A DNA stretch of 38,887 nt from the IMG/VR virus record IMGVR_UViG_3300021401_000022, positions 1-38,887 of that record. The stretch is one strand, 5' to 3'. Origin of the DNA: a virus. The notes beneath the pieces were generated by a model that worked only from the letters and a program-made list of their open reading frames with translations, made no database searches and was not told where the DNA came from. This document shows, piece after piece, positions 30,407-38,801 of the stretch. A program made the position numbers and the translations under genes. Each line of letters begins with the position of its first letter. Position 1 is the stretch's first letter.

Positions 30407-31237
30407 ATGTCCATCTCTCCGCCAGTCACGCCCCCGGCTCCGCTGTCCTATCGGGTCTTTGATATCGTGAACGATGCTCTGATTGAAACCGGTGCGCTTT
30501 CTCCGGGGGAAGAACCCGGAGGAGATGAGGCGCAATGGGTCTTCCGCAAAGTGAACAACCGGGTCGATACCTGGCAGGCGCGGCAATTCTATGTGTTCGG
30601 TTATGCCTTCAACATCTACAACCTCACCCCGATGCCGAATCCCATCACCATTGGACCGAGTGGCGTTGCGATTTTCTCGACCAACGGCCAGCCGCGTCCG
30701 GTGCGCATCGAATCGGCTGCGCTGCTTCTGCAAAACACAACCGATCCCGGATTGGTGGATGTGAATATTAACATTCGCGACCGCCAGTGGTGGGCCGCAC
30801 AACAGGTCAAACAGATTGAGACCAACGTCCCGACCGATCTCTATTACAACCCGAACACGCCGGATGGAGAGTTGAACTTCTGGCCGGTGTGCGATGTCTA
30901 TCGGCAACTGAGACTCGAAATCTGGCAAACGGTCTCGCAGTTTCGCACGATTCAAGACCCGATTGGTGGGCCGGATGGGCCGGGGACGCTTCCACAAGGC
31001 TATCGTAATGCGCTGATGCTGACGGTGGCAGAGGATTCCTGCCCCGGATTGATGCGGGAAGTATCGCCGACGCTGAGAGAAAAAGCTCTGGAGGCGCGGG
31101 CGGCAGTGTTCGGAAACAACACGAAGTCACCACGAATCGCCACGCAAGATTTAGGGATGCCACAAGCCAAGCCCAGCGGACAGCGGCAGGATTTCAACTG
31201 GGCGTATGGGAACTATCCGGGGGGAAGGCCGCAGTAG
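30407..31237 (+). CDS. Head-completion adaptor, P22 gp4-like
   Basis: The 276-residue product lies after coat and before the gp10-like gene, as gp4 does in P22. The N-terminal YRVFDIVNDALIETGAL, the acidic DEAQWVFRKVNNRVDTWQAR, and the later Asn/Pro-rich beta part (LTPMPNPITIGPSG) fit the fold of adaptor proteins that bind the portal and close the head. It is longer than P22 gp4 (about 166) by a C-terminal extension. P22 gp4 also has muramidase activity; I see no evidence for it here. Confidence 0.75.
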   Translation: MSISPPVTPPAPLSYRVFDIVNDALIETGALSPGEEPGGDEAQWVFRKVNNRVDTWQARQFYVFGYAFNIYNLTPMPNPITIGPSGVAIFSTNGQPRPVRIESAALLLQNTTDPGLVDVNINIRDRQWWAAQQVKQIETNVPTDLYYNPNTPDGELNFWPVCDVYRQLRLEIWQTVSQFRTIQDPIGGPDGPGTLPQGYRNALMLTVAEDSCPGLMREVSPTLREKALEARAAVFGNNTKSPRIATQDLGMPQAKPSGQRQDFNWAYGNYPGGRPQ

Positions 31238-31535
31238 GAGACCACGGCTTGATGTAGCTATCTACGATCTGAAATGAACCGAGTTCGGGGCGACTCACTT
31301 CATAGAGATGGTCGCTGATTTTCCTGGAAACGATCCAACGCTCAGGCATGGAGTTCCGCACCTTTCGCCAAACCTCATTCACGGTTATGGAATCACCAAC
31401 TCCAATGTCTACACCAAAGTGTGAGATAACGATCTCTTTCGGGAAGCTCCACACTCTTCCGAGCGGGATAGCCTGTTCGAGCGCGATCCCAACGACACCG
31501 GCGGAGAACAGCGATAAGAAGTTGCGGCGGTTCAT
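31194..31535 (-). CDS. Minus-strand protein with Tat-like signal peptide
   Basis: A 113-residue product. ATG 31535 gives MNRRNFLSLFSAGVVGIALE: a twin-arginine RRxFLS motif then a hydrophobic core, a classic Tat leader that would send a folded protein across the inner membrane. The mature part is beta-rich with Trp residues (ERWIVSRKISDHLYEVSRPE). It fills a gap between two virion genes; the 3' end overlaps the gp4-like gene. TAGAAT lies about 130 bases upstream (31666-31671). It is like a lysogenic-conversion gene, role unknown. Confidence 0.6.
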   Translation of the reverse strand: MNRRNFLSLFSAGVVGIALEQAIPLGRVWSFPKEIVISHFGVDIGVGDSITVNEVWRKVRNSMPERWIVSRKISDHLYEVSRPELGSFQIVDSYIKPWSPTAAFPPDSSHTPS

Positions 31536-31665
31536 AAAAGATTTGACGGGGCTGACGGCTGCTCGCCGCCTCACGTTCAGTGCTTCTGCATTTGCGACTC
31601 TGAGCAGTCTGGGACTCGCGCCCCTTTGCAGTCGGTGACCAAACGCTACTACCCCAAATGAGGCA

Positions 31666-31671
31666 ATTCTA
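31666..31671 (-). promoter_or_regulatory. -10-like TAGAAT upstream of the Tat-protein gene
   Basis: TAGAAT on the minus strand in the 3' part of the gap before the gp10-like gene. Six bases after it is ATT, not a standard start; the nearest gene start is 31535, leaving a leader of about 125 bases. Confidence 0.35.
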
Positions 31672-31675
31672 AACC

Positions 31676-33415
31676 ATGCCCGGCAACTGGGGCTTCTGCG
31701 GTCCCACCTACGTTTCGCAGTCTCCGAACGTGGACGACGAGGACGCCATGAACTGCTACTGCGAGCAGTCGGAATCCTCTGGGGCGAAGACGCCGATTGC
31801 CTTGCTGCACACGCCGGGGCGGATCATCTGGGCTTCATTGCCGGGAGAGGGTTCGGTTCCGTTTCTCTACAACATCAACGGGCGCTTGTTCGCGGCGGCT
31901 TCGCATCTCTATGAACTGAACGCTTCAGGCGAAACGATCCAGGATTATGGCTCCATCGGCGGCGCGCCGCTCACTCCGCCGATCATCATCGCCAACCAAT
32001 ACCAGCTTGCGATTCTGAACAATGGCAATCTCTATGTCTTCACCTTTCTGGGAGCGATCACAGCGGCGAGCATTCACTCGGGAGCAGCAGGGATGGGCTA
32101 CGCACCCGGCGACACCGGCACAATTGACGGTACGGGATCCACCTATCAGGTTTTGACCGTGGGCGGCAGCGGAGCGGTCGCAACCTTTCGTTTCACGCCG
32201 GGGCAGGGGAATAGCGTTCAATCGGATGTCGCGACGTCTGTCCTCACCGGTTCGGGTGATGGTACGTTCGCGGTGGACATCACGGGAGTCGCGAACAACA
32301 ATCTTTACACAGTGGTCTCCTCGCAGTTCAACGGTCCGATCGCGCAAATTGGCTTCGTCGATGGCTTCGCGATCGCGACCCTGCAAAACTCGCACACTTT
32401 CCAGCAATCGAACCTCGAAGATTTCACGGTGTGGAACGGCCTGAACATCGCGACGATTTCGCTCTTCCCCGACAACATCGTGAGCATGTCCTGCTATGCC
32501 CGGACGATTAAATTTTCTTCCAACAAGAAAACCGTCTGGTACTACAATGCGGGCGCGGGCTTTCCCGTTTTTATTCCCATCGGGCCAAGCGCGATTTACG
32601 AAACCGGATCGTGCGCAACCTTCGCCGACATCGACACCGGGAATAACAGCGCCTTTTGGTTATCCCAAGATGAGCGCGGCTCACTCATGGCGATGCTGCA
32701 CACGGCGGGCTCTGGCTGGACGCCGCAAAGAGTTTCCACGCACGCGGTCGAACTGGCTTGGCAGACCTATGCGAAAACCTCGGACGCGGTGACGTGGAGC
32801 TATCAGGAGTATGGGCACACGTTTATTGTGGTAGATTTCCCCAGCGCATTTCCGGGCATTGGCACGAGCTGGTGTTATGACCTCACCACTGGTTTGTGGC
32901 ACAAACGGGGCTTCTGGAGCGCGGCCAACGGAAAGTATTTGATGGACCGGGCGATTTGCCACGTCCTAGCCTTCGGAATTCACTTAGTCGGAGATTGGGC
33001 CTCCGGCAACATCTATCAGCTATCGAGCCAGTTCTGCACCGACTTCGGAAATGCCATTCGAGGCTATCGCAGAAGTCCGACTCTCTCGATCGACAACAAG
33101 TGGATTTACTTTCCGCAAATCGAGTTCGATGTGGAAGCTGGGTTAGGGGTGTCGGCGGTGGATGCGGCTCTGTGGGAAGAAGTGCAGAGTATTCCTGTTC
33201 CCGAGGCGGCGCTCTTACTGAAATGGTCGAACGACGCTGGGAAAACTTGGTCGAACGAGTATTCACTCCCAGTGCCGCAAGGGAAATACAACAAGCGCGT
33301 GATGAAGCGTCAGTTGGGCCGCGCCAGAAAAAGATTGTGGGAAGTCAGCTGGACCGCTCCGATTCCGTGGAGGTTTGCAGATGCTTATGTGGAGGCGGTG
33401 CCGCAGGATCGGTGA
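31676..33415 (+). CDS. Packaged-DNA stabilisation protein, P22 gp10-like
   Basis: The 579-residue product fits P22 gp10 (472) in place and texture: an N-terminal MPGNWGFCGPTYVSQSPNVD with the NCYCEQSES segment, a beta-propeller-like body, and a C-terminal FDVEAGLGV / LKWSNDAGKTWSNEYSLPVP region with a last RRLWEVSWTAPIPWRFADAY part. It closes the tail channel after packaging, together with a needle. Two Gly/Thr-rich inserts explain the greater length. No ribosome site is obvious; the motif ATTCTAAACC precedes the ATG. Confidence 0.82.
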   Translation: MPGNWGFCGPTYVSQSPNVDDEDAMNCYCEQSESSGAKTPIALLHTPGRIIWASLPGEGSVPFLYNINGRLFAAASHLYELNASGETIQDYGSIGGAPLTPPIIIANQYQLAILNNGNLYVFTFLGAITAASIHSGAAGMGYAPGDTGTIDGTGSTYQVLTVGGSGAVATFRFTPGQGNSVQSDVATSVLTGSGDGTFAVDITGVANNNLYTVVSSQFNGPIAQIGFVDGFAIATLQNSHTFQQSNLEDFTVWNGLNIATISLFPDNIVSMSCYARTIKFSSNKKTVWYYNAGAGFPVFIPIGPSAIYETGSCATFADIDTGNNSAFWLSQDERGSLMAMLHTAGSGWTPQRVSTHAVELAWQTYAKTSDAVTWSYQEYGHTFIVVDFPSAFPGIGTSWCYDLTTGLWHKRGFWSAANGKYLMDRAICHVLAFGIHLVGDWASGNIYQLSSQFCTDFGNAIRGYRRSPTLSIDNKWIYFPQIEFDVEAGLGVSAVDAALWEEVQSIPVPEAALLLKWSNDAGKTWSNEYSLPVPQGKYNKRVMKRQLGRARKRLWEVSWTAPIPWRFADAYVEAVPQDR

Positions 33416-33560
33416 CCGTATAGCGTTGAGGGACTCGTACAGGATTTGCCGTTCCATCCACATCCCAAGTTTCACATCGAAAACACTCGCGCACCCTTAT
33501 TCCATTAATCCAGACCCAATCCGACCAGCGATGTCCGAATAGCCAGCAGATGATTTTCAT
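33345..33560 (-). CDS. Small Cys protein, minus strand, CxFGHxW type
   Basis: A 71-residue product. The first 35 residues (MKIICWLFGHRWSDW, then RVRECFRCETWDVDG) resemble the short CLFGHKW...CxRC proteins encoded by many prophages (DUF1660-like), with Cys and His set for metal binding. The last half overlaps the end of the gp10-like gene. GAAAAT lies 6 bases before the ATG, the weakest of the -10-like set. Start is 14 bases from the plus gene at 33575. Confidence 0.55.
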   Translation of the reverse strand: MKIICWLFGHRWSDWVWINGIRVRECFRCETWDVDGTANPVRVPQRYTVTDPAAPPPHKHLQTSTESERSS

Positions 33561-33574
33561 GCGCTGATTTTCTC

Positions 33575-34474
33575 ATGCCCACCACTCCCTACCTTCCGCA
33601 GCCCCCGACCCAGATGGGCTCGAACCTGTCGCCGACGGATTACAACTGGCAACTGATTGTGCAGGGGCTTGCACCACTCTTCGAAGTCGATACCTCGAAG
33701 GGGAGTTATTCGGAATCGGTTCCGGCGGCCGGGGTGAATCCGGCGAACCCGGCAACCGGGCAATCGGCGCAAGGGAAAAGGATCACCTACGTCAAAACCA
33801 GCAAAGATGCGAATTCATACACACTTACGGGCGTGCTGGGCGGCAATCTCACGCTTACTAGCTATTTACAGGCATTCACGATTCAGTCCGATGGCACGAA
33901 CTGGTATCCAGTCGGATCAAGCGGCGGAGGAAGTAGTTCGATTTCGGAAGCGAATCTCGCGCCAGCTTTGCCGATTGCCGGCTTGACCTACGGCGGGAGC
34001 AGCGGCCTTGCCGGATTCACCGTGATCCTGCGGCTGCCCGCGCCCTTTGTGCTGGCGGCAACCACGGGCGGCGTGAAGGTTGGCATTGTTACCACTCCGG
34101 GTAGCACGGCTTTGGTGGTGAATTCCGCCTCGATTGGCGCAACCCTTCCAGGTGCAACCGCATGGACGACCTTGCCGGTTTCTTTCACTTGGCCGGCGGG
34201 TTCCTTCGTGAACCCGGAGACGATTTATTTGAGCAACTCCTGCGCGATCGACATCGACGAAGAGCATGATTACTACATCACGGTCTATTTCGATCCGACC
34301 TCCAGCGCGAACGGCTACAACTATGCGCCGACGACTACGGGAAGCCCCTTCGCTTTCTGGCAGGGGTTGAGCGGATATTTGAGCGGGAACCATGCCAATG
34401 ATGCGGACGTTTTGGCATTGCAATCTCCGAGCGGCAATGGGTTATTTTGCATTGGACAGGTGGTCGCGGCCTGA
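33575..34474 (+). CDS. Beta-rich virion protein, tail needle or fibre candidate
   Basis: The 299-residue product stands where P22 keeps its tail needle (gp26), but it is beta-rich, not a coiled coil. The first 120 residues have mixed texture, then a Ser/Gly-rich linker (SSGGGSSS, about 114-121), then a C-terminal beta domain with an acidic IDIDEEHDYYITVYFD strand. It is probably a small tail or fibre protein. Not recognised beyond this. Confidence 0.5.
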   Translation: MPTTPYLPQPPTQMGSNLSPTDYNWQLIVQGLAPLFEVDTSKGSYSESVPAAGVNPANPATGQSAQGKRITYVKTSKDANSYTLTGVLGGNLTLTSYLQAFTIQSDGTNWYPVGSSGGGSSSISEANLAPALPIAGLTYGGSSGLAGFTVILRLPAPFVLAATTGGVKVGIVTTPGSTALVVNSASIGATLPGATAWTTLPVSFTWPAGSFVNPETIYLSNSCAIDIDEEHDYYITVYFDPTSSANGYNYAPTTTGSPFAFWQGLSGYLSGNHANDADVLALQSPSGNGLFCIGQVVAA

Positions 34475-34923
34475 TCGAACGAAGTAAAGACGCATGGGCG
34501 ATCAAAAAGCTGGCGACCGATCCGGCGATTTTCCCGCACATCTGTGACGATTTCTCGTCCAACCCGGAAGACTGGCAACCGCCGTTAGAAGAACACGTGA
34601 TCACGCTTCTGGCGAAAGATGAGCAGGGCTATTTCGGCTTTGGAATTTTCCTTCCCTTTACTTGGGTCTGCTATCAGGCGCACATCGGCTTCCTGCCCCG
34701 TAGTTATGGCGGAAAAGCATTGCAGAGTTTCAAGGAAATGCTCGATTGGATGTGGGCTTACACGCAGGCGCGAAGGATCGTGGGCGAAGTCTGCGTGGAG
34801 AACCGGAAGGCGATTCGTTTCGCGGAGAGAGCCGGATTCAGCTTCTACGGCGTAAACAAAAAGAGCCGGCTGCGGGGCGGGGTATTGCGGGATCAAGTGT
34901 GTCTAGGAATCTCGCGTCCATGA
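34447..34923 (+). CDS. GNAT acetyltransferase-like protein, in gp14 position
   Basis: The 158-residue product has a GNAT core: RSYGGKA (about 85-91, the acetyl-CoA pyrophosphate loop pattern R-x-x-G-x-A), then ENRKAIRFAERAGFSFYG (the last GNAT helix and strand). In P22 a head protein, gp14, sits at this place in the same order. Such virion-associated GNATs may assemble with ejection proteins. TTG 34447 overlaps the gene before by 28 bases. Active catalysis is not proven. Confidence 0.68.
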   Translation: MHWTGGRGLIERSKDAWAIKKLATDPAIFPHICDDFSSNPEDWQPPLEEHVITLLAKDEQGYFGFGIFLPFTWVCYQAHIGFLPRSYGGKALQSFKEMLDWMWAYTQARRIVGEVCVENRKAIRFAERAGFSFYGVNKKSRLRGGVLRDQVCLGISRP

Positions 34924-35091
34924 TTCGGGCACTTTCATCTGACTCAAACTCAAGTGCTCCTCAACTTTTTTCTCGCACTCATCGCAAATAAATTCTGACT
35001 GATTGTCGCACTCATAAATCCAGCCGAGATGCTTGCCGCACTCGTCGCATTTCAATTCAGCCGGATGGTAGAAGTGATTCGAAATTGCCAC
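34903..35091 (-). CDS. Zinc-binding minus-strand gene
   Basis: A 62-residue product: CDEC (about 15-18) and CDEC again (about 36-39), a symmetric zinc site, with His-rich MAISNHFYHPAEL at the start and a charged C-terminal helix. Between the GNAT and gp7-like genes, 17 bases from the start of the latter. TAGACT lies 7 bases before the GTG. Function unknown. Confidence 0.6.
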   Translation of the reverse strand: MAISNHFYHPAELKCDECGKHLGWIYECDNQSEFICDECEKKVEEHLSLSQMKVPESWTRDS

Positions 35092-35098
35092 ACCTAAA

Positions 35099-35126
35099 AG
35101 TCTAACTTATGGGAGCCATCGGACAA
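35099..35126 (-). promoter_or_regulatory. Leaderless promoter candidate, TTGTCC-N16-TAGACT
   Basis: Minus strand: TTGTCC (35121-35126), 16 bases, TAGACT (35099-35104), 7 bases, GTG 35091. Confidence 0.4.
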
Positions 35127-35849
35127 ATCGTTAACGGAGTGCTGGGTTCGAATGCTGCCCAGAATGCATCGGGCGCTCTGCAGTCGGGCGCAAAGCAGGC
35201 GCAAGCCCTTGAGCTGACCAACCAGAACTCAGCGAATGCCGCGCAGCAGACCGCGCTCTCAAACGTCACCTCAGCCGAACAGCCCTATCAATCGCTCGGG
35301 CAAACCGGCTCGAACGCACTGGCCGGATACATCTCGAATGGCTTTCAGGCTCCAACGCTACAGCAAGCCCAGCAGACGCCGGGCTACCAGTTCGCGCTTA
35401 ATCAAGGGACGAATGCCATCGACGAAAACGCGGCGGCCAATGGCACCCTCATGTCCGGGAACACCGGAACGGCGCTGCAGCAGTACGGTCAGAACCTCGC
35501 CCAGAACGCCTATCAGCAGACCTACAACAATGCGCTGAACGCCTATCAAACCAACGTCGGCACGGCGCAAACCGGGGCGAATCTCGGGCTCGGATCGACC
35601 GGGCAACTCACTTCCGCAAACTTGGGAGTGGCCGGTAATACCGCCAACATCGACCTTACGGCGGCGCAGCAACAGGCGTTGCAGTTGAACAATGCGGCGC
35701 AAGCCAAAGCGGGAGGCATCATCGGCTCGCAGAATGCGCTCTCGGGAATGATTAGCGGCATCTCGAATAATGTGGGCGGCGCGTTGAATAGCGATTCTGC
35801 CTTCGGAAATCAACTTCCTTCGTGGGCCACCATCGGATTAGGGATGTAA
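35109..35849 (+). CDS. DNA-ejection protein, P22 gp7-like
   Basis: The 246-residue product fits P22 gp7 (about 229): Ala/Asn/Gln/Gly-rich helices, with the diagnostic PYQSLGQTGSNALAGY, TPGYQFALNQGTNAI and NGTLMSGNTGTALQQYGQNL stretches. These proteins are packed in the head and injected ahead of DNA to cross the cell envelope. The gene follows the GNAT, as gp7 follows gp14. No ribosome site is strong; the ATG at 35109 is clear from the pattern. Confidence 0.82.
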   Translation: MGAIGQIVNGVLGSNAAQNASGALQSGAKQAQALELTNQNSANAAQQTALSNVTSAEQPYQSLGQTGSNALAGYISNGFQAPTLQQAQQTPGYQFALNQGTNAIDENAAANGTLMSGNTGTALQQYGQNLAQNAYQQTYNNALNAYQTNVGTAQTGANLGLGSTGQLTSANLGVAGNTANIDLTAAQQQALQLNNAAQAKAGGIIGSQNALSGMISGISNNVGGALNSDSAFGNQLPSWATIGLGM

Positions 35850-35853
35850 TTTT

Positions 35854-37413
35854 ATGGCCGCATACGCACCTCTCGCCGGAATTCCCCAAGTCACGCAAGG
35901 GCAGGAGCAGCTTAATCAGAATGCTCTGGCGGAGTACACCCGCGCCGCGCAGGAAAAAGCCCAGACTGCCGCCATCCAACAGCAGACCCAGGGGATCGCG
36001 CAGGAAAACCAGATTCGCGCCCAGCAGATGAAGGATCAGGACGCGCTGACCAAAACCATCACGCAATACGATCCATCGCAGCATTCCATTTCAGACATTC
36101 CGAAGATGGTCACCGCGAACGGAGGCTCAGGAGCGGCGGCGCTGCAAGCCCAGCAAGGGCTGATCGCGCAAAAACAAAATTATCTGAAGATGACCGATGA
36201 GCAGTTCGCCCAGGAGCAGCGCAAAGCCGATCTGACGCAGGGAGTCCACGATGAAGTGACGCAGGCCGCGCCGGAAGACAAGCAGGCGGTGTATCAACGC
36301 GGACTTGGAACTTTGAGCCGCGCCGGAGTAGATGTCTCGCAGGAACCGCTGCAGTATCCCGGTGACGCGCAATTCTCGACCCATCTTGCGCCGATCCGGT
36401 TGCACTCCGCCATCATTGCGGATGCCAACAAAGACCGGGAACTCGCCGCCAAAGAGACAGAGGCGGGAGCTAAGCAAACCGAGGCGCAGACCGCACAGCA
36501 GAAAGAACAGAATGCGCAATGGGAAGTCGTTGCCCCGCTTGGAGTCCGCGTCAACAAGGTCACCGGAGAGCAGCAACCCATCAATGGCGCGGCCATGTCT
36601 CCGCAGATGATGGAAGGGAAGTACGTGGCGCTGCAGCAGAAGAAAGCAGCAGGGCAGGAACTTTCGCCGGATGATGCGGCATTCGTCAAAGGCTACGAAA
36701 AATTTAAGACGCTTGTTCCCGCCGCGAATCTCACGATGCAAGCCGGATTGCTCACGCCCGAAGCGAAACAGATGGCCGCGCAGCTCTATCAGACCACCGG
36801 GCAGCTTCCCGCCGGAATGCGTTCGCCCGCAATGTCGGCGGGTGTGTTGAATCAGGCGGCAGGACCGGCGGGAATGCCGACGCCGAACATCGCCGCGAAC
36901 AAGATGGCCTATGGCACGGAAACGGCGGAACAGAAAGCCTTCACCTCGGGTTCGCAAGGCCAGCAGCTCACCGCCATCAACACCGCGCGCAATCACATGC
37001 AGACCTTCAAGGACACCGCCGACGCGCTCGACAATAACAATTTCCTGAAAGCGAATCAGATCGGCAACTACTTGGGGATGCAGTTCGGCTCCGACAAGGC
37101 CACGAATTTCAACATCGCAAAATCCGCCTTCGCCGGGGAAGTGGGGAAAGCTTTCGCGGGCGCGAACGTTGGCGTGCAAGATCGGCAAGAGTTGATGGAC
37201 AAGATCAGTGCGGCTAGCTCTCCGGCGCAATTGAAGGGGTATGCCGACACCGCTGACAAATTGCTCGAAGGAAAACAGAAATCGCTGAAGCAAAGCTATG
37301 ACCAGGCGATGAAGGGCCAGCCCAATTTCGGCGGGAATGCCTCTGAAACGAAGACCTACCAAGGCCATACCTACGCAAAGCAATCCGATGGAAGCTGGAA
37401 GTTGACGCAATAG
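35854..37413 (+). CDS. DNA-ejection protein, P22 gp20-like
   Basis: The 519-residue product (P22 gp20 is 471) is Gln/Ala/Lys-rich and largely helical, with long amphipathic stretches (AKETEAGAKQTEAQTAQQKE) and repeated AAQLYQTTGQLP-type segments. It follows the gp7-like gene by 4 bases and matches the P22 order 7-20-16. It would be ejected with the DNA and form part of the envelope channel. The assignment is by position and composition, not by a sharp motif. Confidence 0.7.
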   Translation: MAAYAPLAGIPQVTQGQEQLNQNALAEYTRAAQEKAQTAAIQQQTQGIAQENQIRAQQMKDQDALTKTITQYDPSQHSISDIPKMVTANGGSGAAALQAQQGLIAQKQNYLKMTDEQFAQEQRKADLTQGVHDEVTQAAPEDKQAVYQRGLGTLSRAGVDVSQEPLQYPGDAQFSTHLAPIRLHSAIIADANKDRELAAKETEAGAKQTEAQTAQQKEQNAQWEVVAPLGVRVNKVTGEQQPINGAAMSPQMMEGKYVALQQKKAAGQELSPDDAAFVKGYEKFKTLVPAANLTMQAGLLTPEAKQMAAQLYQTTGQLPAGMRSPAMSAGVLNQAAGPAGMPTPNIAANKMAYGTETAEQKAFTSGSQGQQLTAINTARNHMQTFKDTADALDNNNFLKANQIGNYLGMQFGSDKATNFNIAKSAFAGEVGKAFAGANVGVQDRQELMDKISAASSPAQLKGYADTADKLLEGKQKSLKQSYDQAMKGQPNFGGNASETKTYQGHTYAKQSDGSWKLTQ

Positions 37414-37414
37414 C

Positions 37415-38656
37415 ATGGGCGCACCGCAAACTTTACCGGCGGATTTCAATCAGTGGGATTCCGCGCCGCCAACGTTGCCCGCTGATTTCGATAAGTGGGA
37501 TCAGCCGAAGTCTGCGCCCGCTTCGCAACCATCCGCTCTCTCGCGATTGGGTCAGAACTTCCTTTCCGGCCTCGGCATCGGCTCGAACGAAGACGCGAAA
37601 AACTTTTTCGAGCATCCCATTCATTCCGCTATGAACGCTCTGAACGCCCAGGGCGAGCTGGCGATGAAAGCGCGGGACGCATACAACAAAGGCGATTACA
37701 AAAGCGCAGTCATTCACGGCCTGAACTATCTGGTTCCCTTCATCGGCCAGCAGACCGACAAGGCCGGAGAGCAGATCGCGCAAGGAGATTACGCGGGCGC
37801 GGCGGGACGAACACTCGGGGTGGTAGCACCCATTGTTGCCGGATCGCCGGAAGTGCAGGCCGGGGCAAGTGATGCGGCGAGCGCCATTAAGAATGCAGTC
37901 ACGCCAGAAAACGCGGTTCGTGCGGCAAAGACTATCGGAAAGACCGGGCTTGACGTTGCGAGCGATGTGCCGGTTGTGCGGCAAGTTCTCAAGCTCAAGA
38001 AAAATTGGGACGCGAGTGCTGCAACCGCGCCAACCCCGCGCACGATCGTGGTCGATCCAGAAACGGGAGCGAGGGAATTCTCGGACGTTGTAGCGGCGAA
38101 GCAAAATGCCGCGCAAGTCACATCGCAACCGAAACCAGCGATACAAGTAGTAGCGCCAGCTCCGGAAGCGCAGCCTGCGCCCGCAACCGGCACCCTGGAA
38201 TCACGCCTCTCCGCTCTTCTCGACAAAGCGCAGAGCGAGCCGAAAGTTCCCGAACCGGAAGAGGACTTAACCGCGATCCTCCAGCAATCGATTGATCAGA
38301 TCAAAGCCCGCAAAGGCGGGGTGATGACCACCGCGAACCCGGCAGAGCTGGCAAAGCGTTGGGGCGTCGATACGGACAGTCTGCAATCTGGGCGGGAACA
38401 AACGCGAGGCATGTCACCCGAGCAAACCGAGCAGTACGTGAACAAACTCGCCGAATCTTATAAGAACGGACGCACGGTCGAACCTGTGATGGAAACGAGG
38501 GACGAAGCAAACAACGTAATCGATGCGGACGGCAGGGCGAGAGTTCTAGCGGCACAACGGGCAGGGATCGAGCGTGTTCCGATTATGATCCGGCGGATTA
38601 CGAAAGGGCCACAGGCTCCGACACTTGAACCGGCTGAGGCTGGGAGTAAGAAGTGA
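37415..38656 (+). CDS. Ejection-type protein with C-terminal ParB-like domain (gp16 position)
   Basis: The 413-residue product is in the place of P22 gp16 but shorter (about 609) and different. It starts with two imperfect copies of TLPADFNQWDS-type repeats (residues 4-28), then a helical, Ala-rich middle, a Pro-rich part (about 245-265), and a C-terminal domain (about 300-394). That domain has the ParB/sulfiredoxin pattern VEPVMETRDEANNVIDADGR, then ARVLAAQRAGIERVPIMIRR; DG at 372-373 fits the DGxHR box but the His is Ala. Such fusions are known in polyvalent injected proteins. DNA-binding or nuclease function is inferred. Confidence 0.65.
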   Translation: MGAPQTLPADFNQWDSAPPTLPADFDKWDQPKSAPASQPSALSRLGQNFLSGLGIGSNEDAKNFFEHPIHSAMNALNAQGELAMKARDAYNKGDYKSAVIHGLNYLVPFIGQQTDKAGEQIAQGDYAGAAGRTLGVVAPIVAGSPEVQAGASDAASAIKNAVTPENAVRAAKTIGKTGLDVASDVPVVRQVLKLKKNWDASAATAPTPRTIVVDPETGAREFSDVVAAKQNAAQVTSQPKPAIQVVAPAPEAQPAPATGTLESRLSALLDKAQSEPKVPEPEEDLTAILQQSIDQIKARKGGVMTTANPAELAKRWGVDTDSLQSGREQTRGMSPEQTEQYVNKLAESYKNGRTVEPVMETRDEANNVIDADGRARVLAAQRAGIERVPIMIRRITKGPQAPTLEPAEAGSKK

Positions 38657-38801
38657 CGAGTTTGGCGGGAACTCCACAGCAGATTGCGGGGAGTTGGCCC
38701 TTGATAGTGTCCCGGTGACGGAAACGCTGGCACATCCCTTGACACTTCCACACTTGGCGGGGCTTCCAGTTCACTAACTCATATTCGATGGAGTCGATCA
38801 A
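38598..38801 (-). CDS. Cys-containing minus-strand gene
   Basis: A 67-residue product from TTG 38801, which overlaps the stop of the gene upstream (TTGA). CQGMC (about 20-24) and a CC pair (about 41-42) with basic residues between suggest metal binding. Its last third overlaps the end of the gp16-place gene. Belongs with the partial gene at the window edge in one minus-strand operon. Confidence 0.5.
   Translation of the reverse strand: MIDSIEYELVNWKPRQVWKCQGMCQRFRHRDTIKGQLPAICCGVPAKLVTSYSQPQPVQVSEPVALS

Noticed and set aside
36127-37449. 440-aa minus-strand frame opposite the gp20-like gene
   Set aside because: Antisense shadow of a GC-rich gene; no domain, Leu/Arg/His-rich throughout.
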